Source: Phytoactinopolyspora mesophila
Lineage (GTDB): Bacteria > Actinomycetota > Actinomycetes > Jiangellales > Jiangellaceae
Reading direction: 5' to 3'
Length of the DNA stretch: 64,000 nucleotides
NCBI RefSeq assembly: GCF_010122465.1
Contig: NZ_WLZY01000005.1
Location: 304,901-368,900, forward strand
Shown one piece after another: positions 1 through 7,483 of this stretch. How positions within the stretch are numbered: the first letter of the stretch is position 1; every line of letters begins with the position of its first letter. The position numbers were made by a program, and so were the translations under genes. The notes beneath the pieces were generated by a model. The model did no database searches. It was not told where the DNA came from and saw only the letters and a list, made by a program, of their open reading frames with translations.

Positions 1-134
1 ATGCGATGTGCGGCTCGTCGTGCGTTTTGTGCAACGCTTTCGTACAAGACTTCGAAGGCGGCATCGTCACCGGTTCGAGCTTTGGTGAGCAATGCTGTTG
101 GCTCGTCTGTGTCCCCCCACTGAATCACGATCAT
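1..134 (-). CDS. Sigma-70 family (ECF-like) sigma factor, N-terminal part, runs off the window
   Basis: An open frame begins with ATG at 134 and reads leftwards out of the window, giving 44 codons. Residues 14-44 (ALLTKARTGDDAAFEVLYES, then VAQNARRAAHR) match the start of sigma region 2, where an acidic GDxxAFExLY pattern is typical of ECF and related sigma factors. It lies downstream of the Tad operon on the same strand with a gap of about 170 bp. No strong ribosome site is visible before the ATG. The rest of the gene is outside the window, so the subfamily is unknown. Confidence 0.5.
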   Translation of the reverse strand, partial: MIVIQWGDTDEPTALLTKARTGDDAAFEVLYESVAQNARRAAHR

Positions 135-303
135 GACTTTGCCCGTCAGTCAGCGTTCGCCGCGTCGTGGAGACCCACATACGTAGTGGTCAGGAGCCAC
201 GTACGTACCCTTGATTGCGACAATTCAGCCCGAATAGTCGCGCAGTTCTGGGCTTGGGGTATTTGCCCGGGGCTGACGTGGTCCGAAGATCGGCGTCGCT
301 CCA

Positions 304-747
304 CTACTCCAGGGGAACGACGGCGGTCGAACGGGCGGTGACCCGGAACGACGTCAGGCCGGAGGTCAGGTCTCCGGCGAGCATGAACGGGGTGGACGCC
401 GCCAGCTCGACGGTGACCCGCCCAGAGCCTGATTCGACCGCGACGTCCACGATGGCGAAGTCGTCGAGCCTCGACGTCAGGTTGGTGCGCACGGCGTAGT
501 CCGCCACCGCTTGGCGGGCAGCTGCCTCGGACAGCGGAAGCGTCCGGACCGACTCGCCGCCGTAGAGGTGTGTGTGGGATACCTGCTGGGCTGCCGCCGT
601 GACCGCGCCGTCTGCCCACGAGGCCAAGGACCTGCGTTCCAGGAAGACATTCGAAGCGTTGACGATGACAGCGACGGCCAGTCCCAGGATGATCGCCAAC
701 CCGATGATCAGAACAGTGATCTGGCCGGCCTCCTGGCGGCTCCACAT
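304..747 (-). CDS. TadG-like pilus assembly membrane protein
   Basis: The 147-residue product opens with a short charged stretch, then EAGQITVLIIGLAIILGLAVAV, a single N-terminal membrane segment of the Flp-pilus TadG-like type. The remainder should lie outside the membrane. It is the last gene of the Tad operon. A GTG at 822 overlapping the previous stop (GTGA) would give a longer form of 172 residues; I prefer ATG 747 because it places the membrane segment at the usual distance from the start. The role, a minor pseudopilin or assembly factor, is inferred from family and position. Confidence 0.7.
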   Translation of the reverse strand: MWSRQEAGQITVLIIGLAIILGLAVAVIVNASNVFLERRSLASWADGAVTAAAQQVSHTHLYGGESVRTLPLSEAAARQAVADYAVRTNLTSRLDDFAIVDVAVESGSGRVTVELAASTPFMLAGDLTSGLTSFRVTARSTAVVPLE

Positions 748-818
748 CAGGTTGTGTCCTGCAAGGTGAGCGTCATGGCCCTCGCTTTGCAGGACGCCGG
801 GAGGTGTGCGGTCCGGTG

Positions 819-1244
819 TCACTGCAGCGCCCGGTACCGGTCGACGACTGCCACGTGGGTGGCGCTGACGGGCACATGCGCGTGCGCCGAGCCGGCGAGC
901 ACGTCGGGCACCAGCGGGAGGGCGACGTCCGTGTCGACGACGACGGTGATCTCGGCGCCTGGCTGATAACACGGCGTGGCCGAGCAGGAGAAGACCACTG
1001 AAACGGCGTCCGCGTCGAGGCCTTGATCACGTAGGGCCACCTCGGCGGCAAGGCGGGCGGCATGCTGATCGCCAGTGGTGACATAGAGCCGGCCGGCTTC
1101 CCGAGCTGCCTGGGTCACGCCGTACGACGACCGCTGTACGTCCAGCACGGTCAGCAGGATGTAAACGACGGGCACGAGCAGCAGAAGCCCGAGGAGGTGG
1201 AACTCCACGATCGCGCCACCACGTTCGTCGCGGACCCGGCTCAC
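819..1244 (-). CDS. TadE-like pseudopilin
   Basis: The 141-residue protein begins MSRVRDERGGAIVEFHLLGLLLLVPVVYILLTVLDV. The (R)G.A.VEF motif followed by one hydrophobic segment is the TadE signature, where prepilin peptidase cuts before the conserved Glu region. GTG at 1244 overlaps the stop of the preceding gene (GTGA), which implies translational coupling. Two Cys residues in the exported part (SCSATPC) could form a disulfide. It is one of two adjacent TadE-like genes, probably forming a minor-pilin pair. Confidence 0.75.
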   Translation of the reverse strand: MSRVRDERGGAIVEFHLLGLLLLVPVVYILLTVLDVQRSSYGVTQAAREAGRLYVTTGDQHAARLAAEVALRDQGLDADAVSVVFSCSATPCYQPGAEITVVVDTDVALPLVPDVLAGSAHAHVPVSATHVAVVDRYRALQ

Positions 1245-1630
1245 GTTCCGGGCTCCGCAACCGCGTGCGCCGAGACACTCAGCCCTCGCTCCACCCCGAG
1301 CAGACCGGCCAGCGGCAGTGTTGTGGTGACGGTGATCTCGACCATGGAGGCTCCGCCGACATCGATCACGCGTGACTGAACGTCACCGCTGAGCCGTGGG
1401 GACAACGACTCAGCGATCAGCGCCTGCGTCCGCGCCGTGCCGTCGTGCGGTCCGCGGTTGGCGTTGGCGGCATATCGGGCACCTTCCGCGGCGCTGGCCA
1501 CCAGAGTGTTGCGCACGTGGATCACGAAGCCGAGCTGCAGGATCGCCAGAAAGAGGGTCAACAGCAGGACCGAAACGAGAGTGAACTCCACCACTGCAGC
1601 GCCGCGTTCCGGTGGCCGGCGGCGGGTCAC
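1241..1630 (-). CDS. TadE-like pseudopilin
   Basis: The 129-residue product starts VTRRRPPERGAAVVEFTLVSV and continues with a hydrophobic helix, the classic TadE motif RGAAxVEF plus one membrane segment. The annotated frame stays open further upstream to 1855, but that extension is low-complexity Arg/His/Pro and overlaps other genes. GTG 1630 is chosen because it overlaps the stop of the Flp-like gene (GTGA). It is likely a minor pilin that works with the following TadE homologue. Confidence 0.78.
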   Translation of the reverse strand: MTRRRPPERGAAVVEFTLVSVLLLTLFLAILQLGFVIHVRNTLVASAAEGARYAANANRGPHDGTARTQALIAESLSPRLSGDVQSRVIDVGGASMVEITVTTTLPLAGLLGVERGLSVSAHAVAEPGT

Positions 1631-1788
1631 GGCCGCACGAGATCCAGTGCGGTCTCGAGAACCTGCCGAAGATACTGCTCGGCGAAAGGCCACAGAACGG
1701 CGACGATGCCGGCGGACATGATCGTGATGAGGACCCAGCCGGGTACGTCGCCACGCTCGTCGCGGACCCGGTTTCGGAGTATGGACAT
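1627..1788 (-). CDS. Flp-like small pilin or pilus-associated membrane peptide (53 aa)
   Basis: This small gene encodes MSILRNRVRDERGDVPGWVL followed by a hydrophobic helix (ITIMSAGIVAVLWPF) and a charged amphipathic end. ATG 1788 has a strong ribosome site AAGGAAG five bases upstream, and the stop overlaps the next start. The short length, DERGD-type charged leader and single helix fit Flp-type prepilins and the small actinobacterial Tad peptides. A clear G/E prepilin-peptidase site is not evident, so it may be an accessory peptide rather than the major pilin. Confidence 0.65.
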   Translation of the reverse strand: MSILRNRVRDERGDVPGWVLITIMSAGIVAVLWPFAEQYLRQVLETALDLVRP

Positions 1789-1851
1789 GATGACTTCCTT
1801 TCGTTTGTTCGCGTAGGTGTGGACGACCCGTTCGCCCCGACAGCATGGAGG

Positions 1852-2799
1852 TCACGGGACGACGGTGCTGATCGCGATGAAGCCGGGGTAGAGCGCGAAG
1901 ATGATGGTGACCGGCAGAACGAGAAACACCACCGGCACAAGCATGGCGAGTTCCTTGCGGCTGCCGATTTCCATCAGAGAACGCTTGCGCAGCTCCCGGA
2001 CGTCGGCGGCTTGGGCACGCAGCACATCGGCCAAGGGGGTGCCGCGTTCCACCGCCACGGCGACGCCGTCCACGAAACGCGCCAGGGGCGTCAGGCTGGT
2101 CCGGTCGGCTATCCGGTCTAGAGCCTCGACCAGCCCGGCACCGGTGCGCGCGTCGGCCAGTGCCCGGTACAGCTCCCGGGCGAGCTCGCCGCGGCTTGAT
2201 CTGGCCACCCGCTCCAGCGCGCCAACGGCACCCTCCCCGGCGGCCACCGAGAGCGCGAGGAGGTCGGCGATGGTGGGGAACTCGGCCATCATGCGCCGTT
2301 CGCGTTCCCGAACAGCAGCGGAGAGCCGATGATCACAGGCGACGATGCCGCCGACGGCCACGGCCGCGCAGAAGATCACCAGGAGGACAGGAGAGCCGCT
2401 GTAACCCCGGAGAAGCATCACCAGGCTCATGGCGACCGCGCCGGTGCCGGCCACCGCGCCCCATATGAGTTGCTCGATGCGGAACTGATGCAGGGTCTGG
2501 TCGCGTCCGGCTTGTTCGAGACGCCGGCTGATCGATGCGCCGCCGCCCAGAACGCGTTCCAGTGAGGCGGCGCCTTTGGTGAGATACGGCCGCACGATCC
2601 GCTCAAGGGTGGGAAACGGAGTGACGACCTGGTCAGCCAGAAGGCGTTCCAGTCGATGGTCGGTAGGTGCACCGACGTACGGCGCGAGGCGATCGTCGAG
2701 GGTGGGACGGTTGCGGGCCGGCAGCCGGGCCCAGATCAGCAGTAAGCCGGCGCCGGCGGCCAACCCCAGCAGGGTTCCGGTGGTCCAGGTGGGGTTCAT
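1852..2799 (-). CDS. tadC: Type II/IV secretion F-domain protein TadC
   Basis: The 315-residue inner-membrane protein has an N-terminal membrane segment, two hydrophobic segments near residues 110-155, a T2SSF domain in the middle (FPTIADLLALSVAAGEGAVGALERV), and a C-terminal segment (LVPVVFLVLPVTIIFALYPGF). Together with TadB it forms the platform that the CpaF ATPase drives. ATG 2799 overlaps the tadB stop (ATGA). The open frame continues upstream to 3000, but that extension overlaps tadB and has shadow-like composition. Confidence 0.85.
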   Translation of the reverse strand: MNPTWTTGTLLGLAAGAGLLLIWARLPARNRPTLDDRLAPYVGAPTDHRLERLLADQVVTPFPTLERIVRPYLTKGAASLERVLGGGASISRRLEQAGRDQTLHQFRIEQLIWGAVAGTGAVAMSLVMLLRGYSGSPVLLVIFCAAVAVGGIVACDHRLSAAVRERERRMMAEFPTIADLLALSVAAGEGAVGALERVARSSRGELARELYRALADARTGAGLVEALDRIADRTSLTPLARFVDGVAVAVERGTPLADVLRAQAADVRELRKRSLMEIGSRKELAMLVPVVFLVLPVTIIFALYPGFIAISTVVP

Positions 2800-3656
2800 C
2801 GCAGTACCCGTTCCTCTCGCGGGAGCTGCCCGAGCCGCATCATCAACCGGTATGCCAGCAGACACAGCAGGGCGCCGCCGGCCAGTACCAGCCATCCGGT
2901 GGGTGCGTTGAACGCCTGAACCGACGCGGAGCGCAACGAGAGAAGAGCCAGCAGAACCCAGGGTGCCGCCACGGCGAGCCGCGCCGCATTGATCACCCAC
3001 GACTGCCGGCCCTCGAGTTCTGACCTGGTTCGGGCATCATCGCGCAGGAATGTGGACAGAGTGCGCAAGAGCCGGCCGAGGTCCGCGCCGCCCACATCGC
3101 GGGCGATCCGCAACGACTCAACGATGCGGTCTCCGGTGGGATCTGCCAGCCGCTTCTTCAGAGCGTCGAGACAGTCGTTGAAACGGCCGCTCGCACGGTA
3201 GTCCTCGCCGAAGCGCTGGAACGGCCGGCGCAACGGTACCGGGCCGCGCACGCCTAGTTGAGTCAGCGCCTCGGGCAGGGCCAGCCCGGCGCGGACCGCC
3301 GAGGCGAGATTGTCGATCGCGTCCGGCCAGAGGTCCTGGAGCTCGCGGCGGCGGGCGCGTGCTCGCATCCGGACGAGCGCCGTCGGGCTGTATCCGCCGA
3401 AGAAGGCAAACGCGAAAGCGATAGGCCAGGTGCCGGAGACGGCGAGGAACACCATGCCGGTGATCGTGGCCAGGCCGATGCTGGACAACAGCAGCTGTCG
3501 TGGTGTGACGGCTTCGAGGCCGGCCTCGGCGATCAGGTCGGTGAGCCGGCGTCGGATGCCGAGACTACGGCGTCGGCGTGCGCGCTCCGGGTACTGCCAC
3601 CCCTGCCAGATCAACAGCAGGCCGGTGCCGAGGGAGAGTCCTAGCAGCGCTCCCAT
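2796..3656 (-). CDS. tadB: Type II/IV secretion F-domain protein TadB
   Basis: The 286-residue protein has an N-terminal membrane helix, paired helices near residues 55-90, a T2SSF domain (LWPDAIDNLASAVRAGLALPEAL and VESLRIARDVGGADLGRLLRTL), and C-terminal helices at 225-270. It is the partner platform protein of TadC. The ATG overlaps the cpaF stop (ATGA), showing original coupling to cpaF. In this chromosome that upstream gene is broken by the prophage, so tadB now lies directly behind attL with no host promoter visible. Confidence 0.85.
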   Translation of the reverse strand: MGALLGLSLGTGLLLIWQGWQYPERARRRRSLGIRRRLTDLIAEAGLEAVTPRQLLLSSIGLATITGMVFLAVSGTWPIAFAFAFFGGYSPTALVRMRARARRRELQDLWPDAIDNLASAVRAGLALPEALTQLGVRGPVPLRRPFQRFGEDYRASGRFNDCLDALKKRLADPTGDRIVESLRIARDVGGADLGRLLRTLSTFLRDDARTRSELEGRQSWVINAARLAVAAPWVLLALLSLRSASVQAFNAPTGWLVLAGGALLCLLAYRLMMRLGQLPREERVLR

Positions 3657-3940
3657 CAGCTACGTCCCAGCAGCGTGCCGAGATCGAATCCGGCCCGCTC
3701 GAACCGCTCGGCATGCGGTGGGTACCCGTCGGCCCGGACCAGCCGGTCCTGCTGTCGAAGGTAGATCTGCTCGAGTTCGACGACCTCGTCCTCCACCCGC
3801 CCGGGCACGGCCACGATTTCCCGGACCCGCCGGTGCCCGTCGTGATCGAGTTCGACATGGACGACGAGGTCAACGCAGCCCGCGACGGTGGGCACCACGA
3901 ACCTGCTGCCGATGTTCTCACCGGCGAGTAGCGGCAGGGT
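3656..3940 (-). pseudogene. cpaF: cpaF/tadA, C-terminal 94 codons separated by prophage insertion
   Basis: Reading leftwards from the junction the frame gives TLPLLAGENIGSRFVVPTVA and continues to a stop overlapping tadB. GENIG..FV..TVA and the downstream strands match the end of CpaF/TadA secretion ATPases. Upstream of the Thr codon the frame enters phage DNA and stops after four more codons. Joined to the fragment at 44616-45572 it restores KMC-TLPLLAGEN in frame, giving a 407-residue ATPase of usual length. As it stands it has no start or ribosome site of its own. Confidence 0.92.
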
Positions 3941-3962
3941 CCATCCACTTCCCTAATAACCG
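3917..3962 (+). other. attL (host-phage junction of the serine integrase)
   Basis: Host cpaF sequence ends and phage sequence begins around GGCAG at 3933-3937; the same five bases recur at 44626-44630. One base further on, both sites share GT (3939-3940 and 44632-44633). The phage arm to the right, up to TAATAACCG at 3954-3962, is the inverted partner of CGGTTACTA at 44610-44618. The reconstructed attP half-sites agree at 15 of 22 positions, as expected for serine integrase sites. Choosing GT as the crossover is inference from this symmetry. Confidence 0.8.
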
Positions 3963-3963
3963 C

Positions 3964-3969
3964 TATACT
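3964..3969 (+). promoter_or_regulatory. Probable -10 element of the integrase promoter (leaderless start)
   Basis: TATACT lies eight bases before the integrase ATG at 3977, so transcription would start at or next to the start codon and there is no room for a ribosome site. The -35 region would fall at 3941-3946, immediately beside the crossover, and shows no consensus. DNA upstream of 3939 is host in the lysogen and phage in the excised circle, so promoter activity could differ between the two states. Confidence 0.5.
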
Positions 3970-3976
3970 ACACACC

Positions 3977-5485
3977 ATGACCACAGGCCGCGAGTACTTG
4001 CGTGTATCCGTCGATCGATCCGGGCGCCAGAAGTCCAACGATGAGCAGCAGGAAGACAACCGTCGCTGCTGGTCAGAGACGGATTTCGGCGAACCGTATC
4101 GTGATGTGGGGTCAGCCAGCCGTCACAGCCGAACGCGGCGAGACGGCTTTGATGACCTGCTGGATGATCTCCGAACCGACCGCTTCGGGGCAGAGCATCT
4201 GGTGCTCTGGGAGTCCAGCAGGGGTAGCCGCAAGGTGGGTGAGTGGGTCGAGCTGTTGGAGCTGTGTGAGCAGCGGTCGGTCAAGATCGCCGTCACCACG
4301 CACGGCCGGATCTACGACCCCAGCAATAGCCGCGACCGGAAAAGCCTCATCGAGGATGCGGTGGACTCCGAGTACGAATCGAGCAAGATCAGCACACGCG
4401 TCCGCCGTGATGCCGCCGCGCTGGCAGCGGCCGGTCACCCACATGGTCCCGTGCGGTTCGGCTACCGACGCCGCTACGACCCGGATACCAGGCGGATCGC
4501 AGGTGAGGAGCCAGATCCGGCTGAGGCTCCCGTCATCGAGGAGTTGTTCGCCCGCCTGGAGGCTGGCGATTCGCTGCGCGCAATCGCCACTGACTACGAG
4601 CGCCGGGGCATCACGACTCGCACCGGTAAAACGATGTCGCCGCAGTTCCTGCGACATTTCGCGACCAACCCCGCTTATGCCGGGCTGCGTCTGCACGTGC
4701 CAGGTCGCCGCAACGGTCGCGTCAAGCCCGGCGAAGGCTCGCTGACCGAGGGGCAATGGCCCGCGATCGTTAGCATGTCCCGGTGGCACGCAGTCCAGAA
4801 GCTGCTCGGTGATCCGACACGCAGGACCAACCACGGGCGAAACGTCCGTCGTGGCGCGGGCAGACACTTCCTGAGCATGATCGCGGTGTGCGACCCCTGC
4901 GGCTCCGTCCTCATCGTCGGCTCCGAGAACCGCACGAATCGCGCGCCGTTCTATAGGTGCCAGCAGGCCGGACATGTCCAGGTGAGCAAGGCCGGTCTAG
5001 ATGACGTGGCCGAGAGGCTGATTATCAGCTATTTACGTGATCGGCGAAACACCCACGTAGACCCAGGTGCCGACACCGAGCTAGCCGCGCTGCGTGATCA
5101 GATCGCAGCCATCCAGGTCGAGCTGGACGACCTCGCGGATCAGGTCGGGCGTGGTGATCTGACGGCAGCGCTTGCCGCTCGCGCTGAGCCCGGCATCCGG
5201 AAACGGCTAGAAACGGCTCAGCAGCGCGAGATCGAGCTGAGCACACCGGGCGTGCTCAGGCGGCTGTTGGGTCCTGGGGCCGACATCGCTGCTCGCTGGG
5301 CGGATATGCCGATGTCAGCGAAACGCGAAGCCGCGCGGCTGGTGCTGTCACCTGGATACGTCGGGCAGCTCCGTGTTACGCCAAACCCGGTGCCAGGCAG
5401 ACGAGGAACACCTGTCGAAGAACGAGTTGTGTTGCTGAGAAAAGAAACCAACGAATTAAACTCACCGAATTCAATTGAAGAGTAG
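3977..5485 (+). CDS. int: Large serine recombinase (phage integrase)
   Basis: This 502-residue protein catalyses site-specific integration between attP and the cpaF attB. The resolvase domain occupies about residues 5-150, with the nucleophile in YLRVS (Ser11) and the conserved R and D-rich positions after it (RRDGFDDLL). A recombinase DNA-binding domain follows (160-260), then a zinc ribbon with C305, C308 and C328, then a coiled-coil segment near 360-430 that in this family controls directionality. Length is typical for phiC31/Bxb1-type integrases. It lies directly next to attL, as expected. No recombination directionality factor was identified. Confidence 0.93.
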   Translation: MTTGREYLRVSVDRSGRQKSNDEQQEDNRRCWSETDFGEPYRDVGSASRHSRTRRDGFDDLLDDLRTDRFGAEHLVLWESSRGSRKVGEWVELLELCEQRSVKIAVTTHGRIYDPSNSRDRKSLIEDAVDSEYESSKISTRVRRDAAALAAAGHPHGPVRFGYRRRYDPDTRRIAGEEPDPAEAPVIEELFARLEAGDSLRAIATDYERRGITTRTGKTMSPQFLRHFATNPAYAGLRLHVPGRRNGRVKPGEGSLTEGQWPAIVSMSRWHAVQKLLGDPTRRTNHGRNVRRGAGRHFLSMIAVCDPCGSVLIVGSENRTNRAPFYRCQQAGHVQVSKAGLDDVAERLIISYLRDRRNTHVDPGADTELAALRDQIAAIQVELDDLADQVGRGDLTAALAARAEPGIRKRLETAQQREIELSTPGVLRRLLGPGADIAARWADMPMSAKREAARLVLSPGYVGQLRVTPNPVPGRRGTPVEERVVLLRKETNELNSPNSIEE

Positions 5486-5627
5486 TCCTAATATTCGGCT
5501 CGGCTTGACAATGCCAGTGCCAGTGCGCGAGCATTAATGAGGAAAGGCCACCGCACGAGTTGACATAGATCCCGGCCCAAGAAGCGACAGATGCGGCTAT
5601 CGCGAGGCAGTAGAGGATCTATGACGC

Positions 5628-5861
5628 GTGAGCAGTCCGACATCAATCAAGGGGCGCCTGGCGGCGACTATTCGTGCCAAAGGTGAAGGCCACCCAGAGG
5701 TCATAAAGCTGCGCGAGGAATTAGCGTATGCCAATCTCGACAAAACTATTCGCAGGGTTGTTGAGAGTGCGCCCCCGTTGACACAAGAGCATCGCGAGCA
5801 ACTCGCAGCTCTGTTGGGGCCAGTTCGTGCGCAGGCAGATCAGGGAGGGGATGCAGCATGA
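5628..5861 (+). CDS. Small helical phage protein, paralogue of 7153-7428
   Basis: The 77-residue product contains KLREELAYANLDKTIRRVVE then SAPPLTQEHREQLAALL. The same order (charged helix, then A-P-P/A-L-(S/T)-x-E-x-R-x-x-L) is found in the protein at 7153. I have seen this pattern in small unnamed actinophage proteins, but the function is unknown. GTG 5628 is used; the ATG at 5621 is in another frame and stops early. The stop overlaps the next start, so these genes form an operon. Confidence 0.65.
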   Translation: MSSPTSIKGRLAATIRAKGEGHPEVIKLREELAYANLDKTIRRVVESAPPLTQEHREQLAALLGPVRAQADQGGDAA

Positions 5862-6277
5862 TGAGTTACGAGGTTCCCACGATGGAATCAATTTTACGGG
5901 AAGCTAGCGTCGAAGACGTGTGTCTGCATAACGGGCGATTGCACTATATTTATAACAATTGCCTGGTCGAGCACGACGTTTCCACTCTGACGTATACGGT
6001 CGAGCATCGAATTCGGCGGATGAAATCTGGTGGGCAGAATCCGCCTAAAGTTCCGGAAAGTGATATTCATATTTTTTGTGGAATGCTGATCGACGCTGTC
6101 GATGCTGGGTACTATCCGTGGTCTGTCCGGGTGGTGGAACGCATCGTCGTTGGTGAGGTCAGGGACGGCGATAGGGTTATCGAGGGGTACCATCGCAAAT
6201 CGCGACTATACATTGTTAAACCGGTCGTCGGGCACGTAGACGATGACGGCGATTTAATCGAGGTGAGAAACAGATGA
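5858..6277 (+). CDS. Hypothetical phage protein
   Basis: The 139-residue protein has no motif I recognise. It is rich in beta-prone segments (GRLHYIYNNCLVEHDVSTLTY and KSRLYIVKPVVGHVDDDGDL) and lacks membrane segments. A strong ribosome site (GGAGGGG) precedes the paired ATG codons, and both ends overlap neighbouring genes by four bases, so it is co-translated with 5628 and 6274. GC content is lower than in the host flank. Confidence 0.65.
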   Translation: MMSYEVPTMESILREASVEDVCLHNGRLHYIYNNCLVEHDVSTLTYTVEHRIRRMKSGGQNPPKVPESDIHIFCGMLIDAVDAGYYPWSVRVVERIVVGEVRDGDRVIEGYHRKSRLYIVKPVVGHVDDDGDLIEVRNR

Positions 6278-6777
6278 GATACGCCATCCATGATGGATAT
6301 CGTGTCGAGCCGACGCCGGGTGCGAAAGGGGTTTGCCCATCGTGTGAAGGTTCTGTGCGCGCCTTCTGTGGTCAGCATCGAGAGTGGCACTGGCGGCACA
6401 AGCCCGCGCAGCCTAACTGTCCGCTGAGTGTGGCGGGGGCCGAATGCCTGGATGCGCGCGACCTGCCGCCCGACTGGGTGCAGCTCGACGTGGACGGCTG
6501 GCCAGCGTTCCTCGGACGTGGCGAGTTCGGCAGTCAGGCGCGCAGGTACGCGGGCTGGGCGGTTATACCCGAGGCGGCGCTGGGCGATCGTGAGCTGTGT
6601 GAGTGGCAGCATTGCATCGTCACAGGGCAAGGCACTGCAACCTACGTGGTGATCTTCGACCAGGAGGCCGCACAGCATTTAGAGCGGCTCATGGAGCACG
6701 CCAACGCGACCCTAGATAGAGCAGATCCCACGATTCGACGTGATCCAGCAACCGGCAAACTGATGACAAGTTTTTAA
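6274..6777 (+). CDS. Zinc-finger-like phage protein with CoiA-type N-terminus
   Basis: The 167-residue protein starts with CPSCEGSVRAFCGQHREWHW then RHKP and NCPL. A CPxC pair followed by H..W.W.H and a late Cys resembles the N-terminal zinc-binding region of CoiA-like competence/nuclease proteins, but the nuclease domain is not evident in the remaining 110 residues. ATG 6274 overlaps the previous stop and follows GAGGTGAG. The role is unknown; metal and nucleic acid binding is inferred. Confidence 0.6.
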   Translation: MRYAIHDGYRVEPTPGAKGVCPSCEGSVRAFCGQHREWHWRHKPAQPNCPLSVAGAECLDARDLPPDWVQLDVDGWPAFLGRGEFGSQARRYAGWAVIPEAALGDRELCEWQHCIVTGQGTATYVVIFDQEAAQHLERLMEHANATLDRADPTIRRDPATGKLMTSF

Positions 6778-6785
6778 GAGCGAGT

Positions 6786-6902
6786 ATGAGCAAAAGCGCA
6801 TTGTGTGCAGGCAGTCTGCACAAAGACTGTTACGAACGTCGGTGTGGCTGTATCTGCCACGACTTCGGTGATGATGAAGAGTTCGAACGCATTGGTTGCT
6901 AG
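6786..6902 (+). CDS. Cysteine-rich 38-residue phage peptide
   Basis: The ORF encodes MSKSALCAGSLHKDCYERRC then GCICHDFG and an acidic tail ending in Cys. Six Cys in 38 residues suggest a small metal-binding knuckle. It begins eight bases after the preceding stop with AAGAG upstream, and it is followed directly by a strong terminator, so it ends the first early operon. No family is recognised. Confidence 0.5.
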   Translation: MSKSALCAGSLHKDCYERRCGCICHDFGDDEEFERIGC

Positions 6903-6909
6903 CAAACGA

Positions 6910-6946
6910 GAACCCCTTTCGGTGAAAACCGAAGGGGGTTTTCTAT
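6910..6946 (+). terminator. Rho-independent terminator
   Basis: AACCCCTTTCGGT pairs with ACCGAAGGGGGTT around a short GAAA-type loop and is followed by TTTCTATTTT. It closes the 5628-6902 operon. Confidence 0.85.
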
Positions 6947-7067
6947 TTTGTGTGAGTATTTTCTGAAGAGTATTTGAAACCGGGTAGGCGATTTTCGAGA
7001 ATTTCTGGTGGGCCGCTGTACAGGCTGAGCTGCGGATTCATAAATTGCTGTTATCAGAATGGAACTA

Positions 7068-7114
7068 CCTTAACCTTGGTTGAGGTTGAAAACTGCCGCG
7101 CGCGCATATTGAAT
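7068..7114 (+). promoter_or_regulatory. Candidate promoter with inverted-repeat operator
   Basis: CCTTAACC (7068-7075) and GGTTGAGG (7078-7085) form an inverted repeat with one mismatch. Directly after it TTGAAA (7086-7091) and TTGAAT (7109-7114) are 17 bp apart, a fair -35/-10 pair. The site lies before the operon starting at 7153. The 200-bp stretch after the terminator holds no other gene that I can see. Confidence 0.4.
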
Positions 7115-7152
7115 ATTGCTAGGCATTAACCACGAGACCCGGAAAGGGCACA

Positions 7153-7428
7153 ATGTCTACCAGGATACCGAGCGCCGACGACCTGCATGTCCGAGACCAG
7201 CGCAGGATTAATGTCGCGATTGCGAGAGCTACCAAGGATGGCCGGATCGATGAGGCAAAAGAGCTGAGGCGAGATTTGAACGCACTGCAACTTGCCGGAT
7301 ACATCAACCGCTACCTGCGGGCTGAACCAGCCCTCAGTGTTGAGCAGAGAACGGAACTCTCGCGGATGATATGGCCGGGTGAGGTTACAACGGTCAGGTC
7401 TGCTGAACTGGAGGATGTCAACAGATGA
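7153..7428 (+). CDS. Small helical phage protein, paralogue of 5628-5861
   Basis: The 91-residue protein contains ELRRDLNALQLAGYINRYLR then AEPALSVEQRTELSRMIWP, matching the two-part pattern of the 77-residue protein 1.3 kb upstream. GGAAAGGG precedes the ATG. Immediately after it a 15-codon frame (7425-7472) overlaps in ATGA fashion but is too short to call. Having two divergent copies in one prophage hints at non-redundant roles; function is unknown. Confidence 0.65.
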   Translation: MSTRIPSADDLHVRDQRRINVAIARATKDGRIDEAKELRRDLNALQLAGYINRYLRAEPALSVEQRTELSRMIWPGEVTTVRSAELEDVNR

Positions 7429-7483
7429 GTGAGGTGGAAAATGTAGAGCAGACCCGACAGACACACGACTGATACGAGAGACT

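Noticed and set aside
1852-3000. Extended tadC from 3000
   Set aside because: The first 67 codons are a shadow of tadB; the ATGA overlap at 2799 marks the true start.
4112-4975. 287-residue minus ORF opposite the integrase
   Set aside because: It is the antisense of well-supported serine recombinase coding sequence.
7425-7472. 15-codon ORF between 7153 and 7484 genes
   Set aside because: It has an ATGA overlap, but it is too short and featureless to support as a gene.
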